41,251 bases of DNA from DYEC01 sp034434695 (GCA_034434695.1 DAOTYY010000033.1:1-41251), one strand, 5' to 3'. Shown: positions 15,100-23,962, numbered from the stretch's first letter. Numbers and translations: made by a program. Notes: a model not told the origin generated them from the letters alone.

Positions 15100-16257
15100 T
15101 TATTTCCTAATGCGGATCATCCTAGCCCTAAAAAACAGCAATGTCAGCAAAACCAGGAATAAAATCGCTAAGATAATACCCAAATTACGGTTAACTGTGC
15201 CAATGAATGGAAACCCGAAAAACTGCTCATCCACCCCATTAACATCTGTGACAGGGGTTGAACCAGTTCCAGGAACAATTTTTGTGGCGGCGTCCACACA
15301 ACCTTTCTGGATACAGGTGTTGATCGTTGCAAGAATTTCATCTCTGAATTGATTGTTGTATCCTTCCCAGTGCCGCCCTCCAATGAAAATCGTGGGAACT
15401 ACGCGAGGCTTAAATCCATGAGTTGCAGCCATTTGGAAGAGCAATTCGCGATTATGCTCATCGTACCAGACTTCGTAAGATTTCAGTTCCAATTGATGAT
15501 TGTCATGCGCAAGATTTTCAAGAAAAGATTTAGCAGTTTCACAGTGAGGACAGCCATCTCCCCAAAACAGATAAATCATTATCTTAATAGGTTCCATCGG
15601 TACTGGTGTTGCCGATGAAACTACAATTTCACGAGGCTGAGTAGTCGAACCTGACAAAAACTCTGACAGCTCCGACAAATCCGGATATCCTACTCCACCC
15701 TTTATCAAGTATGTCTCAATTAACGACGAAGCCTTTTGGTCTATATTGTTTGAGCCAATCAACACTTGATCACCTATGATCAAAAAAGGAACGCCAATTT
15801 CTTTGGGATCAAGACCCATTTTCGTGCCAACCAAGAAAAGTATATCAATTTCTCCGGTCGTTTTGAGCTCAACTTGCTTTATTTTTAGCTTATCCCCAAA
15901 TTGTTGCATCAGCCGCGGTAAGGTCAATATTCTGACACTTGTACAATGCGGACAATTTTCCATCCAAAAAAGCAATCCTTTAACTACCCCCTTTTCAAAC
16001 TCGATTTGATCAACAGGCTGTACTGAGGGTGAGATTTGCACATCAATACCACTTAGCTCATCATAGTTTGCCACACGGAAAGAGAGGCTTGCGGCGGGAG
16101 TAGCAATGCCCACGCTCACTGTTTCACATACATTACACGCTTTCAACGTTTTGGTTGTTTCTTGAAATGCCTGCGTCGTAACAGCAGGTGTTAAAACTAA
16201 GACAAGAAACAAGAAGAGAAGAACAAAAATTAGAAAAAGAAAATTTTTATACCTCAT
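15100..16257 (-). CDS. Exported membrane protein with two CPHC thioredoxin domains
   Basis: 385 residues. An N-terminal hydrophobic segment (about 5-28) acts as signal or anchor, and a single transmembrane helix lies near residues 358-378. Between them are two thioredoxin-like domains, each with a CPHC centre: 'LLFWMENCPHC' (about 95-205, cis-Pro in GVPFLIIGDQVLIG) and 'IYLFWGDGCPHC' (about 230-335, cis-Pro in VVPTIFIGGRHWEG). Extra cysteines occur as CNVC near residue 41 and CIQKGC near 320. CPHC is the DsbA-type redox pair, so a thiol oxidase or disulfide relay on the outer face is likely. Two full domains in one chain are unusual. No VKOR or DsbD partner is visible. Confidence 0.85.
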   Translation of the reverse strand: MRYKNFLFLIFVLLFLFLVLVLTPAVTTQAFQETTKTLKACNVCETVSVGIATPAASLSFRVANYDELSGIDVQISPSVQPVDQIEFEKGVVKGLLFWMENCPHCTSVRILTLPRLMQQFGDKLKIKQVELKTTGEIDILFLVGTKMGLDPKEIGVPFLIIGDQVLIGSNNIDQKASSLIETYLIKGGVGYPDLSELSEFLSGSTTQPREIVVSSATPVPMEPIKIMIYLFWGDGCPHCETAKSFLENLAHDNHQLELKSYEVWYDEHNRELLFQMAATHGFKPRVVPTIFIGGRHWEGYNNQFRDEILATINTCIQKGCVDAATKIVPGTGSTPVTDVNGVDEQFFGFPFIGTVNRNLGIILAILFLVLLTLLFFRARMIRIRK

Positions 16258-16302
16258 CAGAAGTTTTGGCTCGATTATTCACTAAACCAATTTTCAAAGA
16301 TT

Positions 16303-16683
16303 TCAGCCATTTCCAATAGCTTCTAGAATCGTCTTGACAGCCACTTCCATCTCTGCAGGATCATATTGACTACCAGACTTCTTTTGGATACCACAATCTG
16401 TAACCAGATTAATGGTTTTGTCTGGCATGAAACCCGCTTCTTCAACAATTTTGCGCGCACAGTTTAAGGGACATCCATCTATAGTGATAATCCGTTGTAC
16501 AGCTTGGGTCTTTTGCAAAACCAGAGGCGCTTTCGTAGGTAATCCGCCCAAACACAGAATACCTGCCTTACCTAAATCAACCCTTTTTAACGCCTCAAGA
16601 GCAGCCAAGCCTGTTAACATCCCTACATTTGACATTGCGCCAAAACAGACAAACAATCCATTTTCGGGTACCATTTCAGCCAT
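16303..16683 (-). CDS. DGC-domain putative zinc-binding protein (PF08859 type)
   Basis: 126 residues; GGGAGAG precedes the ATG. The landmarks of the family are an N-terminal C-(F/x)-G-x-M-SNVGMLTG loop, 'ILCLGGL' and DGCPLNCARK, with another Cys in VTDCGIQKK. Four cysteines are placed to bind a metal. The biochemical role of the family is not established; members sit next to ArsP-type permeases and small thioredoxins, as here. Upstream, 16,684-16,943 carries no convincing gene and probably its own promoter. Confidence 0.85.
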   Translation of the reverse strand: MAEMVPENGLFVCFGAMSNVGMLTGLAALEALKRVDLGKAGILCLGGLPTKAPLVLQKTQAVQRIITIDGCPLNCARKIVEEAGFMPDKTINLVTDCGIQKKSGSQYDPAEMEVAVKTILEAIGNG

Positions 16684-16943
16684 TTTTACTCTCCCACATA
16701 ATTCATTAAGTAAAAGTAGTATTGGTCTACTATAGCATTACAAATCCCACACGTTGCAAGATGCAGTATTCAACAAAATATTTCTGCATAGAAATTTTCA
16801 TCCTCATCCACCTGATACCAAAGTACCTGATTAGAACAGGATGGGGTTGCCTGCATATCTGTTCATGCGAATTATTGCGTTTATCAATAACGGCGGGCAT
16901 TTGATCTCTAGAAGGGAGTACTCCTTGAAACATCGAACAATCT

Positions 16944-17699
16944 TTACCCAATCAGATCAAAAACCATTTTTACAGCAATCGCCCAGAGCAGAATCCCAAT
17001 GAGTTTTTTAAGCTGCTGGTTTGAGACCTTATTTTTCATTAAGTATGAACCCACAATTGACCCACTCGCCGCCATGACAGCCATAACTACCAAAAACAAA
17101 AGCGATAAACTGCTCATCGCAATATGTCCCAGAAACCCGGACAAGGATGAAAACACCACAACCAAAGCTGTTGTTGCTGCTGCAATTTTGGGCTCCATTC
17201 CAATCCAATTCAACACCGGCAGGACAAAATTACCCCCGCCCACACCCAGCAATCCTCCTAGAAAACCTGCAATACTTCCTGCCCCCATCCCGGCAAAAAC
17301 CTCAATCTTTCGGCTAATCTGATGGGAACTTTTCCTATTGTTATAAAATAGCATCATTCCACCAGCAAAGAAAAGAAAGGCTGCAAACATCCATAATAAT
17401 AAAGATTTCTTAACCAAAGCAGTGGTTCTCGCTCCAATTGGAGCGAGAACCACTGCCATGATCAATACTGGTAAACCAACACGCCAATTAACTAACCCGC
17501 TACGCCAGTAGTTAATGGTAGCAATGAGCAAACTCACTACATTCAGCAATAAAGCGGTTGGCATGGCTTCTGAAAGCGGCACGCCCAGATAATAAAATAG
17601 AGGCACAAACAAAAATGCTGCGCCCAAACCTGCCATCGCTAACAGTCTAGAAAAAACAAATACCAGTACAGCGCTAATCACATAAACTGTAACTGTCAT
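16944..17699 (-). CDS. TSUP-family (TauE/SafE) anion exporter
   Basis: 251 residues, almost entirely hydrophobic, with about eight membrane helices. The two-repeat TSUP pattern is visible: N-terminal 'GLGAAFLFVPLFYYLGVPLSEAMPTALLLN' region and C-terminal 'FLGGLLGVGGGNFVLPVLNWIG' with the GxGGG(N/x)xxxP signature. Family members move sulfite, sulfoacetate, thiosulfate or other small sulfur (in some cases selenium) anions. It starts 11 bp after the FmdE stop, within the same transcription unit. Confidence 0.9.
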   Translation of the reverse strand: MTVTVYVISAVLVFVFSRLLAMAGLGAAFLFVPLFYYLGVPLSEAMPTALLLNVVSLLIATINYWRSGLVNWRVGLPVLIMAVVLAPIGARTTALVKKSLLLWMFAAFLFFAGGMMLFYNNRKSSHQISRKIEVFAGMGAGSIAGFLGGLLGVGGGNFVLPVLNWIGMEPKIAAATTALVVVFSSLSGFLGHIAMSSLSLLFLVVMAVMAASGSIVGSYLMKNKVSNQQLKKLIGILLWAIAVKMVFDLIG

Positions 17700-17710
17700 G
17701 TCATCCGTTG

Positions 17711-18313
17711 CTATCGGTCATATCCTGAACAAGGAATACATACATGCTGATTGCCAACCACCCGCAAATAAGCCAATGCGGTCAATTCGCCACAGGAATC
17801 GCAGGAACGAAAACCCATTACCTCCGGCAGCCAGTTTCCAGGATATTCATATACTTCACCAATTTTCAAAACTTCATCTGCAGGAGCATTCCATACCAGA
17901 TTAACAAGTTCCATCTGATCTTTGAGGGGAATCTCATCTGGCGAAATTCCAGCCGCACGTTGTTGCATGAAAGCTGATTCAGCAATCTGTTTTTGCAATT
18001 TGTTGGTAAAGACCACGCGCACAGCCCGATTGGTGTCCTTTTCAATCAATGTAAAAGCAAGTTTGCCATATGGCTGTTTTCTAATATTGCCCTTTCCAAA
18101 AGTACAGCCAGTTGTGTATTGTATGCCGTCGCCAAAGCACATGCCACCATGTTCCTCACCCGTCTCAACAATTCCATAAAGCTGCGTGCCACCAGAACGT
18201 TTTACACCCAGCTTCTCCAAAGCTGCTAAGCCTACCCGCACCCCAGCCACTATTGCCCAACAACGGTGTCCGTGAAACTCGAGTGCCTTATCTAGAATTT
18301 CTCTATTATCCAT
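17711..18313 (-). CDS. FmdE-family protein with C-terminal zinc-ribbon
   Basis: 200 residues; AAAAGGAG precedes the ATG. The FmdE core is shown by FHGHRCWAIVAGVRVGL near the N terminus and 'GDGIQYTTGCTFGKGNI' (Cys in the active-site cleft). The C-terminal CDSCGE...HVCIPCSGY is a CxxC-x15-17-CxxC zinc ribbon. The family name comes from the formylmethanofuran dehydrogenase operon, where the subunit is not essential; its biochemical role is unclear, and it also occurs beside molybdenum enzymes and metal transporters. It is co-oriented with the permease upstream and TSUP downstream. Confidence 0.9.
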   Translation of the reverse strand: MDNREILDKALEFHGHRCWAIVAGVRVGLAALEKLGVKRSGGTQLYGIVETGEEHGGMCFGDGIQYTTGCTFGKGNIRKQPYGKLAFTLIEKDTNRAVRVVFTNKLQKQIAESAFMQQRAAGISPDEIPLKDQMELVNLVWNAPADEVLKIGEVYEYPGNWLPEVMGFRSCDSCGELTALAYLRVVGNQHVCIPCSGYDR

Positions 18314-18339
18314 AAAGTTTATTCTCCTTTTGTAAAAAA

Positions 18340-19671
18340 TTAGATCGTATTCATAATAATCCCAAACAAATAACCTGCAAAGGTGCTCAACATTGCTACC
18401 AGCGAAACATAGATCATTGTTTTCTTACGTCCCATAACCCCATTCAACACCAAAATGGATTGTAAAGACAGCTCTGGATCAGCCAGCAAATAAGCCAGCA
18501 AAGGGCCACGCGCCATACCTAAATCCAAGAACATTTTTGCAATCGGCACTTCCACCAGTGTCGGGAAATACATGAACACACCAAACAACACACCCACCAG
18601 ATTCGCCCAAATCGTGTTTTGCCCGGCAACGACACGTACCCATACTTCTGGAATGATTTGTTTGATGACACCTGCCGCAAACACGCCAATCATCAGCAAG
18701 GGAAAGATTTGTTTGACAAACTTCCATGTCTCCCAAATCCAACCACTTAATTCATCCTTGCTAAAAGAACACACCGCAACGGCCGCAATAGCAACCAGCA
18801 AGATAAATTCACCAATCAGTCGCCCATTAATGCCAATAATAATCAAACCAACCTGCTCTTTGGGGGCAGCAATCAAAATGGTAAGACCGATGATTACAAT
18901 TGCAGCGTACGTCCAGGTGTTGAATCCTTCAAAAATACGTTCAAATCCCTTCCAGGCAGTCCAACTGATAATAAGCAACATAACAATTAGCAAAGCTCCC
19001 TGCAAAGTCAAGTTAACGGAATGCAATGCACTTGCAAAACCTTCAGAAAGCACAAAGGGCAACTTTACGCTGGCATATACATTTGTTAACAGCTCAACTT
19101 GTAATGTGCCGACAATCAGGACAGCAATCAACAAAAGGAACAATACCCAAACGACTGGTCTAACACTGGCTTTCTGACCAAAAACATCATTTACAACCAT
19201 CTCATTCGCACGGACAGTTTCTTCCCTACGAAAAACCCACGCCATAACCAGCCCAATCACGATGCCAAAAGCAATTGAAAGAATCAAGCGAGCCACAGCA
19301 ATATCAAACCCGATAGCCGCCCCCGTATATGTCAGCGCAAGTATATTAATCGCTGGTCCCACAAAGAGAAACGTGATAGCAGGGCCTAAGCCAGCCCCTC
19401 GTTTCCATATACCGGCAAATAACGGCAAAATTGTGCAAGAACAAACCGCTAAAATAAAACCACCTAATGCAGCCACGGGGTAACTCACCCATTTAGAAGC
19501 TTTTGAACCAAGAAAACGAGTGATTGCTTCTTTGGGTATCATTGAGCTCATAAAACCAGCAATGATAAATGCCGGCACCAGACATAACAATACATGTGCA
19601 GCTAGATAATCGAGAAGACTGGTCCACCCAGACCATAGCAAAGTCGAAAGGTAGTCAAAAATGGTTTGCAT
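18340..19671 (-). CDS. ArsP/UPF0718-type permease
   Basis: 443 residues with about ten to eleven membrane helices in two blocks joined by a hydrophilic loop. The signature VCSCTILPLFAGIWKRGAGLGPA, including the conserved CSC motif, and 'FFPTLVEVPIAKMFLDLGM'-like second motif (here YFPTLVEVP) identify the PF03773 family. The best-studied member, ArsP of Campylobacter, exports trivalent organoarsenicals; others have unknown substrates. It is preceded by GGAG and by a hairpin/U-tract at 19,721-19,750 that could limit read-through from the mini-thioredoxin gene. No ArsR or ArsB is seen. Confidence 0.9.
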   Translation of the reverse strand: MQTIFDYLSTLLWSGWTSLLDYLAAHVLLCLVPAFIIAGFMSSMIPKEAITRFLGSKASKWVSYPVAALGGFILAVCSCTILPLFAGIWKRGAGLGPAITFLFVGPAINILALTYTGAAIGFDIAVARLILSIAFGIVIGLVMAWVFRREETVRANEMVVNDVFGQKASVRPVVWVLFLLLIAVLIVGTLQVELLTNVYASVKLPFVLSEGFASALHSVNLTLQGALLIVMLLIISWTAWKGFERIFEGFNTWTYAAIVIIGLTILIAAPKEQVGLIIIGINGRLIGEFILLVAIAAVAVCSFSKDELSGWIWETWKFVKQIFPLLMIGVFAAGVIKQIIPEVWVRVVAGQNTIWANLVGVLFGVFMYFPTLVEVPIAKMFLDLGMARGPLLAYLLADPELSLQSILVLNGVMGRKKTMIYVSLVAMLSTFAGYLFGIIMNTI

Positions 19672-19720
19672 TCAGATGTCTCCATGTTGAAGATATTCGC
19701 AATCATGAATATATTGAGAA

Positions 19721-19750
19721 GTTAAAAGAAAGGGCTTTTGGGCGCCCTTT
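19721..19750 (-). terminator. Hairpin plus U-tract between mini-thioredoxin and permease (partial terminator)
   Basis: On the minus strand AAAGGGC pairs with GCCCTTT across an 8-nt loop and is followed by CTTTTAA. It begins 12 bp after the stop of the gene at 19,762. The downstream genes have no clear own promoter, so this may attenuate rather than stop transcription, giving more of the small thioredoxin than of the permease. Confidence 0.5.
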
Positions 19751-19761
19751 TTCAGATGGAT

Positions 19762-20007
19762 TTATGCAACAGCTTCTCTTATCCAGGTTTCAATTTCCGT
19801 TTTAGCAGGAATCCGTCCGTATGACACCAACTTTTCATTAACGACAAGTCCCGGAGTTGCCATGATTGGATACTGCATGATTTCACCAATTTCAGTAACC
19901 TTGATAAATTCTGCCTGAACACCCAAAAGTTCTACCACTTCTCTAGTAAGCGCCTCCAACCGCTTGCAATTTGCACAACCACTACCAAGAATTTTGATAC
20001 GCAACAT
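19762..20007 (-). CDS. Mini-thioredoxin (redox-active disulfide protein, CANC)
   Basis: 81 residues: MLRIKILGSGCANCKRLE opens the fold with the CANC pair, and MATPGLVVNEKLVSYGRIP carries the cis-Pro. This is the TM0996/MTH895 family of glutaredoxin-like proteins that accompany ArsP-type permeases. AAGGAGG lies 8 bp before the ATG. It is the first gene after the operator-containing promoter and leads the minus-strand cluster. It may reduce or deliver the permease substrate or a cysteine on the permease. Confidence 0.92.
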   Translation of the reverse strand: MLRIKILGSGCANCKRLEALTREVVELLGVQAEFIKVTEIGEIMQYPIMATPGLVVNEKLVSYGRIPAKTEIETWIREAVA

Positions 20008-20058
20008 GACTAAAACCTCCTTATGGACTCTTCATATGCCCTATGATCGAACCAATAA

Positions 20059-20086
20059 TACATTCATAATAACGAATGTAATTTTA
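20059..20086 (-). promoter_or_regulatory. Promoter with palindromic operator for the redox/permease cluster
   Basis: On the minus strand a TAAAAT -10 (20,081-20,086) is followed directly by the inverted repeat TACATTC-8 bp-GAATGTA (20,059-20,080), which would cover the transcription start. A T-rich TTGTT -35 region lies about 16 bp upstream. A dyad here is typical of a repressor site, for example of the ArsR/SmtB class, but no regulator is encoded nearby. The remaining sequence to 20,358 has no gene on either strand. Confidence 0.5.
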
Positions 20087-20222
20087 CCATATAGACGGAA
20101 AAAACAATCCGATGACTGTCATATCTTCGTAGTGACACTCATCCCAAAAACTACAACTTGATTTTTAGGGTAATTCATTCAGTTCCTTTTGTGTCATGCC
20201 CGGGAATTTTTAGTCTTATACA

Positions 20223-20251
20223 TTGACAAGAAAGCAATTCTTGCGTATTCT
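20223..20251 (+). promoter_or_regulatory. Sigma-70-type promoter of the APC permease gene
   Basis: TTGACA (20,223-20,228) and TATTCT (20,246-20,251) are 17 bp apart, giving a leader of about 100 nt before the ATG. No riboswitch fold was recognised in the leader. Confidence 0.6.
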
Positions 20252-20358
20252 TTGCTCTCATTGAGTTGAAAAGCTTTTTGACAAAAACATTATAGAAAAA
20301 GACAACCTCTAAACCACGCTTTGAGAGAGCCAGATTATCCTTTTGGAGGTAACAAAAC

Positions 20359-22020
20359 ATGGCAATCGAAAAAGGAACTGAAATTCAGAAAGAGACCAAA
20401 AAGCTCAAGCGTGAGCTTACTTTGCTGCCTCTGTTTGGATTGATTTATTTTACCGTTTGCGGCGGTGCATTTGGCATTGAACCATTAATCGGTTATTCAG
20501 GTCCAGGACTGGCACTTTTGCTGATTGCCATCACGCCAATCATTTTCAGTATTCCCAACATGCTAATGGTACAGGAACTTAACAGCATGATGCCGGCTGA
20601 GGGCGGATACTACCACTGGGTTAAGCGGGCATTTGGTTCTTTTGCAGGTTTCATGGCAGGCTGGAATAACTGGGTAGTCTCATGGCTGGATGTTGCCATT
20701 TACCCGGTTTTTGCTGCTTTCTATCTGGCTTATTTCATCCCACAATTGGATAGCGGTGCCACCATATTCGGAATATATGTTTCAGGCGACTTCCTGCGCT
20801 GGTTGGTCTCTGCAGCAATTATTTGGGCAATCAGTCTACTACAAATTCGCGGTGCCAGACTTTCTGGATTATTCACGAACTGGCTGGGTGTTTTCATGAT
20901 CACCCCTCTAATCTTCCTCTCAATTGCCGGTTTTGTTCAGTGGGTACGTAGCGGCTTGACAGTGAATCTGCCATTTTTACCTGAAGGAGAAACACTGCTG
21001 GGAGCTTTCAGCACTGGGCTTTTCGTAGTCATGTGGAACTATATGGGATGGGAACTACCTGCGGTTGCTGGTGATGAGATTGTCAATCCAAAGAAAACCT
21101 ACCCACGCGCGATGGCACTGACATTAATTGCTGCAATTGCCACTTATGCGCTGCCAGTTACTGCCGGATTGTTTGGCGGCGCTGGCGCAGAAGGACGCTG
21201 GCAACTTTGGGGCATCGAGACCAGTAATGAAAAGTTTGGTATTGTCACTGAGTTCATAGATGAGGAAACATTTCAGACAGCCATTGAGGAAACAGCCCAA
21301 ACAAAAGGCATTCCAGTTGAACAGGTTACCCTTGACGATCTAACACACCCCGATGTGCTGGTTGTCAAATCTCAATTGGAAAACTGGGGAGTTGACCCCG
21401 CGTCAGGCACTGGTTGGGAATTTCCACAAATTGCCCACATCGTGGGACAAGCTTTAGGCAGCGAGAGACTAGCACGTTTATTAGGTACATTAGTGACCAT
21501 TGCCGCGGTATTAAGCATGGTAGGACTTTTTGTGGGCAATAGTCTGGGCGGTAGCCGTGTACCATTTGCTCTTGCAGAAGATGGAATGTTCCCCCGTTTT
21601 CTGGTAAAAGTTCACAATCAATACGGCACTCCTTGGGTAGCTATTGTTGTTGTTGGGATCATTTTCACTATCTTCTCATGGCAGGCATTTGCCTTCCTGG
21701 TTGTCGCAGATGTCTTCCTGCAAACCTTGGTTATTCTGGCTGAATTTGCCGCTTTATGGAAATTGCGCTTTGCTGATCCACACCGGCCACGGCAGAAAGT
21801 GCCAGGTGGTATCCCCGGTCTAATACTGATCACATTGGGTCCAGTTATCATCATCTCACTGGCAATCTATAGCCAATATATTGAAGAGGGCTTTAAGTCC
21901 ATTGGCTGGGCGCTGGCACTTATGGCATTGGGGGCTGTTCTCTATCTGCCCATCCGCCGCTACGTCAAACCTGGTGTCCCGGATGTTGATCCATACCGGC
22001 TTGAAGGAGATGGCGAGTAA
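20359..22020 (+). CDS. APC-family amino acid permease with a hydrophilic insertion
   Basis: 553 residues; GGAGG lies upstream of the ATG. The family core is clear: 'LFGLIYFTVCGGAFGIEPLIGYSGPG' (helix 1 with the GG-G motif), 'MMPAEGGYYHWVKRAFG' and 'VVMWNYMGWELPAVAGDEIVNPKKTYPRA' (helix 6/7 region of PF13520). About twelve membrane helices are visible. An unusual hydrophilic segment of about 65-80 residues (about 282-352) sits between helices 7 and 8, where relatives have a short loop. The function should be proton- or exchange-driven amino acid or polyamine uptake. The next gene is a convergent MocR regulator 47 bp away. Confidence 0.9.
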   Translation: MAIEKGTEIQKETKKLKRELTLLPLFGLIYFTVCGGAFGIEPLIGYSGPGLALLLIAITPIIFSIPNMLMVQELNSMMPAEGGYYHWVKRAFGSFAGFMAGWNNWVVSWLDVAIYPVFAAFYLAYFIPQLDSGATIFGIYVSGDFLRWLVSAAIIWAISLLQIRGARLSGLFTNWLGVFMITPLIFLSIAGFVQWVRSGLTVNLPFLPEGETLLGAFSTGLFVVMWNYMGWELPAVAGDEIVNPKKTYPRAMALTLIAAIATYALPVTAGLFGGAGAEGRWQLWGIETSNEKFGIVTEFIDEETFQTAIEETAQTKGIPVEQVTLDDLTHPDVLVVKSQLENWGVDPASGTGWEFPQIAHIVGQALGSERLARLLGTLVTIAAVLSMVGLFVGNSLGGSRVPFALAEDGMFPRFLVKVHNQYGTPWVAIVVVGIIFTIFSWQAFAFLVVADVFLQTLVILAEFAALWKLRFADPHRPRQKVPGGIPGLILITLGPVIIISLAIYSQYIEEGFKSIGWALALMALGAVLYLPIRRYVKPGVPDVDPYRLEGDGE

Positions 22021-22067
22021 AATCGCAGGCGCATTCGGCTTTTGAGCCGGAAATCGCTGGAAGGTTT

Positions 22068-23544
22068 TCAACTCTTTCTTTTTATTCTCCGTAAGTTGGC
22101 AACTGCTTTTGCCAGCCGACGAACACCCTGATCAATCTCATCAGGTGTAACTTGAGAAAAGGTCAAACGCATAAAAGACGATTTTTCCTTGCTTGTTAAA
22201 AATGCTGACCCAACGGCAAAGGTTACCCCCTCTTGCCACGCAAATGGATACAAGTCTTCAGCAAAAACACCCTCTGGTAATTGGGCCCAAAGAAAGATAC
22301 CGCCTTGCGGTAATTCAAACCGGACTTCCGGCAGATAACTGTGCAGGGCTTCCGCCAGCGCGTCCCGGGGACGGCGATACGCCTGACAGGCACGGCGAAG
22401 ATGCGCTTGATAACGCCCGACTGTTATATAGGCTTCCAGTGCTCGTTGGATTAATGTGGAACTGGCAAGATCACTGATCTTCTTGAAAAACACTAGCCGC
22501 TCAAAAACCGGGCCATGTGCCAGCACATAACCCACCCTCAAACCCGGCATCAACATCTTTGAAAAAGTTCCGATTAGCAAAACATTTCCGTCCACATCTA
22601 ACGCCTTCAGTGCAGGTTGAGCACGTCCATCATAACGCAAATCCCCGACAAAGTCATCTTCGAGAATTGGGATGTTATAACGCGCTGACAGCAATACCAG
22701 TAAACGCCGCCGCTGCCCGCTCAGGCAAACACCAGTTGGATTTTGGAAATTGGGTATTGTATAAATCATCCGCGGATGATAAATGCGGATAATCTCTTCT
22801 AACTGCTCAACAGCCATCCCACGACTGTCCACCGGCATACCAATCACTTTAAGCCCATAGGTGCTAAAGAAATCTAGCGCACTGGCATATGTTGGGTCTT
22901 CAACGATCACCACATCACCCGGGCGAGTCAAAACCTGGGTTACCAATGCAATACCCTGCTGTGAACCCGAAGTAATCAGCAGATTCTCGGGACGCGCTGG
23001 GATCCCCTGACCACTTAAAATTTGGGCAATAGTCTGACGCAATGGAAGATAACCCGCGCCGTCACCATATTCAAAAGCCTGGATACCGTCTCGCCGCAAG
23101 ATGGATCGGAAAACCTTACGGAAATCCTCCACCGGAAACAATCGGCTGTCTGGCAGCCCGCCAGCCAAAGAAATCAAATCTTTCCGATTGGTCCCGACTT
23201 CTACAGGTTGCTCGTGCATATCTTGCCTAGGGAGAAGTTCGTATTGCCAGAGCGGCCACTCAGCCGGCGTGCTTGTTTTACCGGATAATTTATCCGGTAT
23301 GGACAACGATGGCGAGACATATGTGCCACTCCCGCGCTGGCTATACACTAATCCATCAGCTTCCAGTTCATCATAAGCCGTCTCAACCGTTATTCGGTTG
23401 ACGCCCAAATCACGCGCCAATTGACGGCTGGAAGGCAAACGAGTATCTGGCAGCAAAGTACCTGAGATGATATTTTTCTTTTAGGAAGTCTTCTATTTGC
23501 TGATATAACGGAACAGGACTTTCGCGGTCAAGAGGGATACGCAT
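22068..23544 (-). pseudogene. MocR-type (GntR-aminotransferase) regulator with a frameshift in its N terminus
   Basis: The expected start is the ATG at 23,544 (GGAG 9 bp upstream) followed by MRIPLDRESPVPLYQQIEDF, the typical MocR opening. After 'FLK' the frame shifts within an A-rich tract (about 23,472-23,483 on the plus strand, TTTTTCTTTT). Removing one A restores '...KNIISGTLLPDTRLPSSRQLARDLG', and the rest is intact to 22,068. The wHTH (to about residue 75) precedes a fold-type I PLP domain with 'NFQNPTGVCLS', 'LEDDFVGDLRY' and 'GTFSKMLMPGLRVGY' (PLP lysine in SK). The cause is a mutation, a homopolymer sequencing error, or slippage. The 462-residue open frame starting at TTG 23,456 would lack the first part of the DNA-binding domain. 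Confidence 0.8.
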
Positions 23545-23569
23545 AAGACTTACTCCATATTCTATATAC

Positions 23570-23588
23570 TGGTATGCTCAATATACCA
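23570..23588 (-). promoter_or_regulatory. Inverted repeat upstream of the MocR gene (candidate operator)
   Basis: TGGTAT-7 bp-ATACCA lies 25 bp before the restored MocR start, overlapping AT-rich promoter-like sequence. MocR proteins commonly bind repeats next to their own gene, so autoregulation is plausible. Confidence 0.4.
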
Positions 23589-23711
23589 TATTATTGCTTT
23601 CATCAATAATGCCATTTTGTGCATAAAATAAATACTGACTGGTCAGGTGGACTGTGCGCAGATAACAAAAAGTGGTTCTTATAGTACAGCCAAACAAAGG
23701 AGTTTCTTATA

Positions 23712-23960
23712 TTTGACTGGCAGGTATATTGGCTCATTCATCAGGAAAAACATGAAAAGATGGTGCGTGAAGCGCAGCGTTGGCATCAATGCAAGGATAC
23801 TATCAATGCCATTCCTGAGAATTCGCATTTACACTCTCGCAGGAGCTGTACTGGTTGGGAACTCAACTTATCAAGTTGGGAACATTGCTCATCCAATGGC
23901 AACAACAGACGCATCGCTTTATCACAGAACATTATGAACTCACCATCCCATCAAAAACAT
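23712..23960 (+). pseudogene. Remnant of a small helical protein gene
   Basis: One frame from 23,712 gives FDWQVYWLIHQEKHEKMV and REAQRWHQCKDTINA. A different frame from 23,840 gives QELYWLGTQLIKLGTLLIQ followed by 'WQQQTHRFITEHYEL', ending where the inverted-repeat element at 23,963 begins. Joined, they resemble the roughly 80-residue amphipathic orphan proteins frequent in Chloroflexota. An AAAGGAG lies upstream at about 23,696. The frameshift suggests decay. The remaining sequence of 23,545-24,195 holds the MocR promoter, the repeat element and an AT-rich leader. Confidence 0.35.
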
Positions 23961-23962
23961 CA

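Noticed and set aside
16684..16951. Minus-strand open frame of about 73 codons between TSUP and DGC genes
   Set aside because: It has no recognisable motif and an irregular residue make-up, and it overlaps the TSUP stop region and the likely DGC promoter.
20252..20358. Riboswitch in the APC permease leader
   Set aside because: The leader is AT-rich with no recognisable conserved aptamer core or terminator pair.
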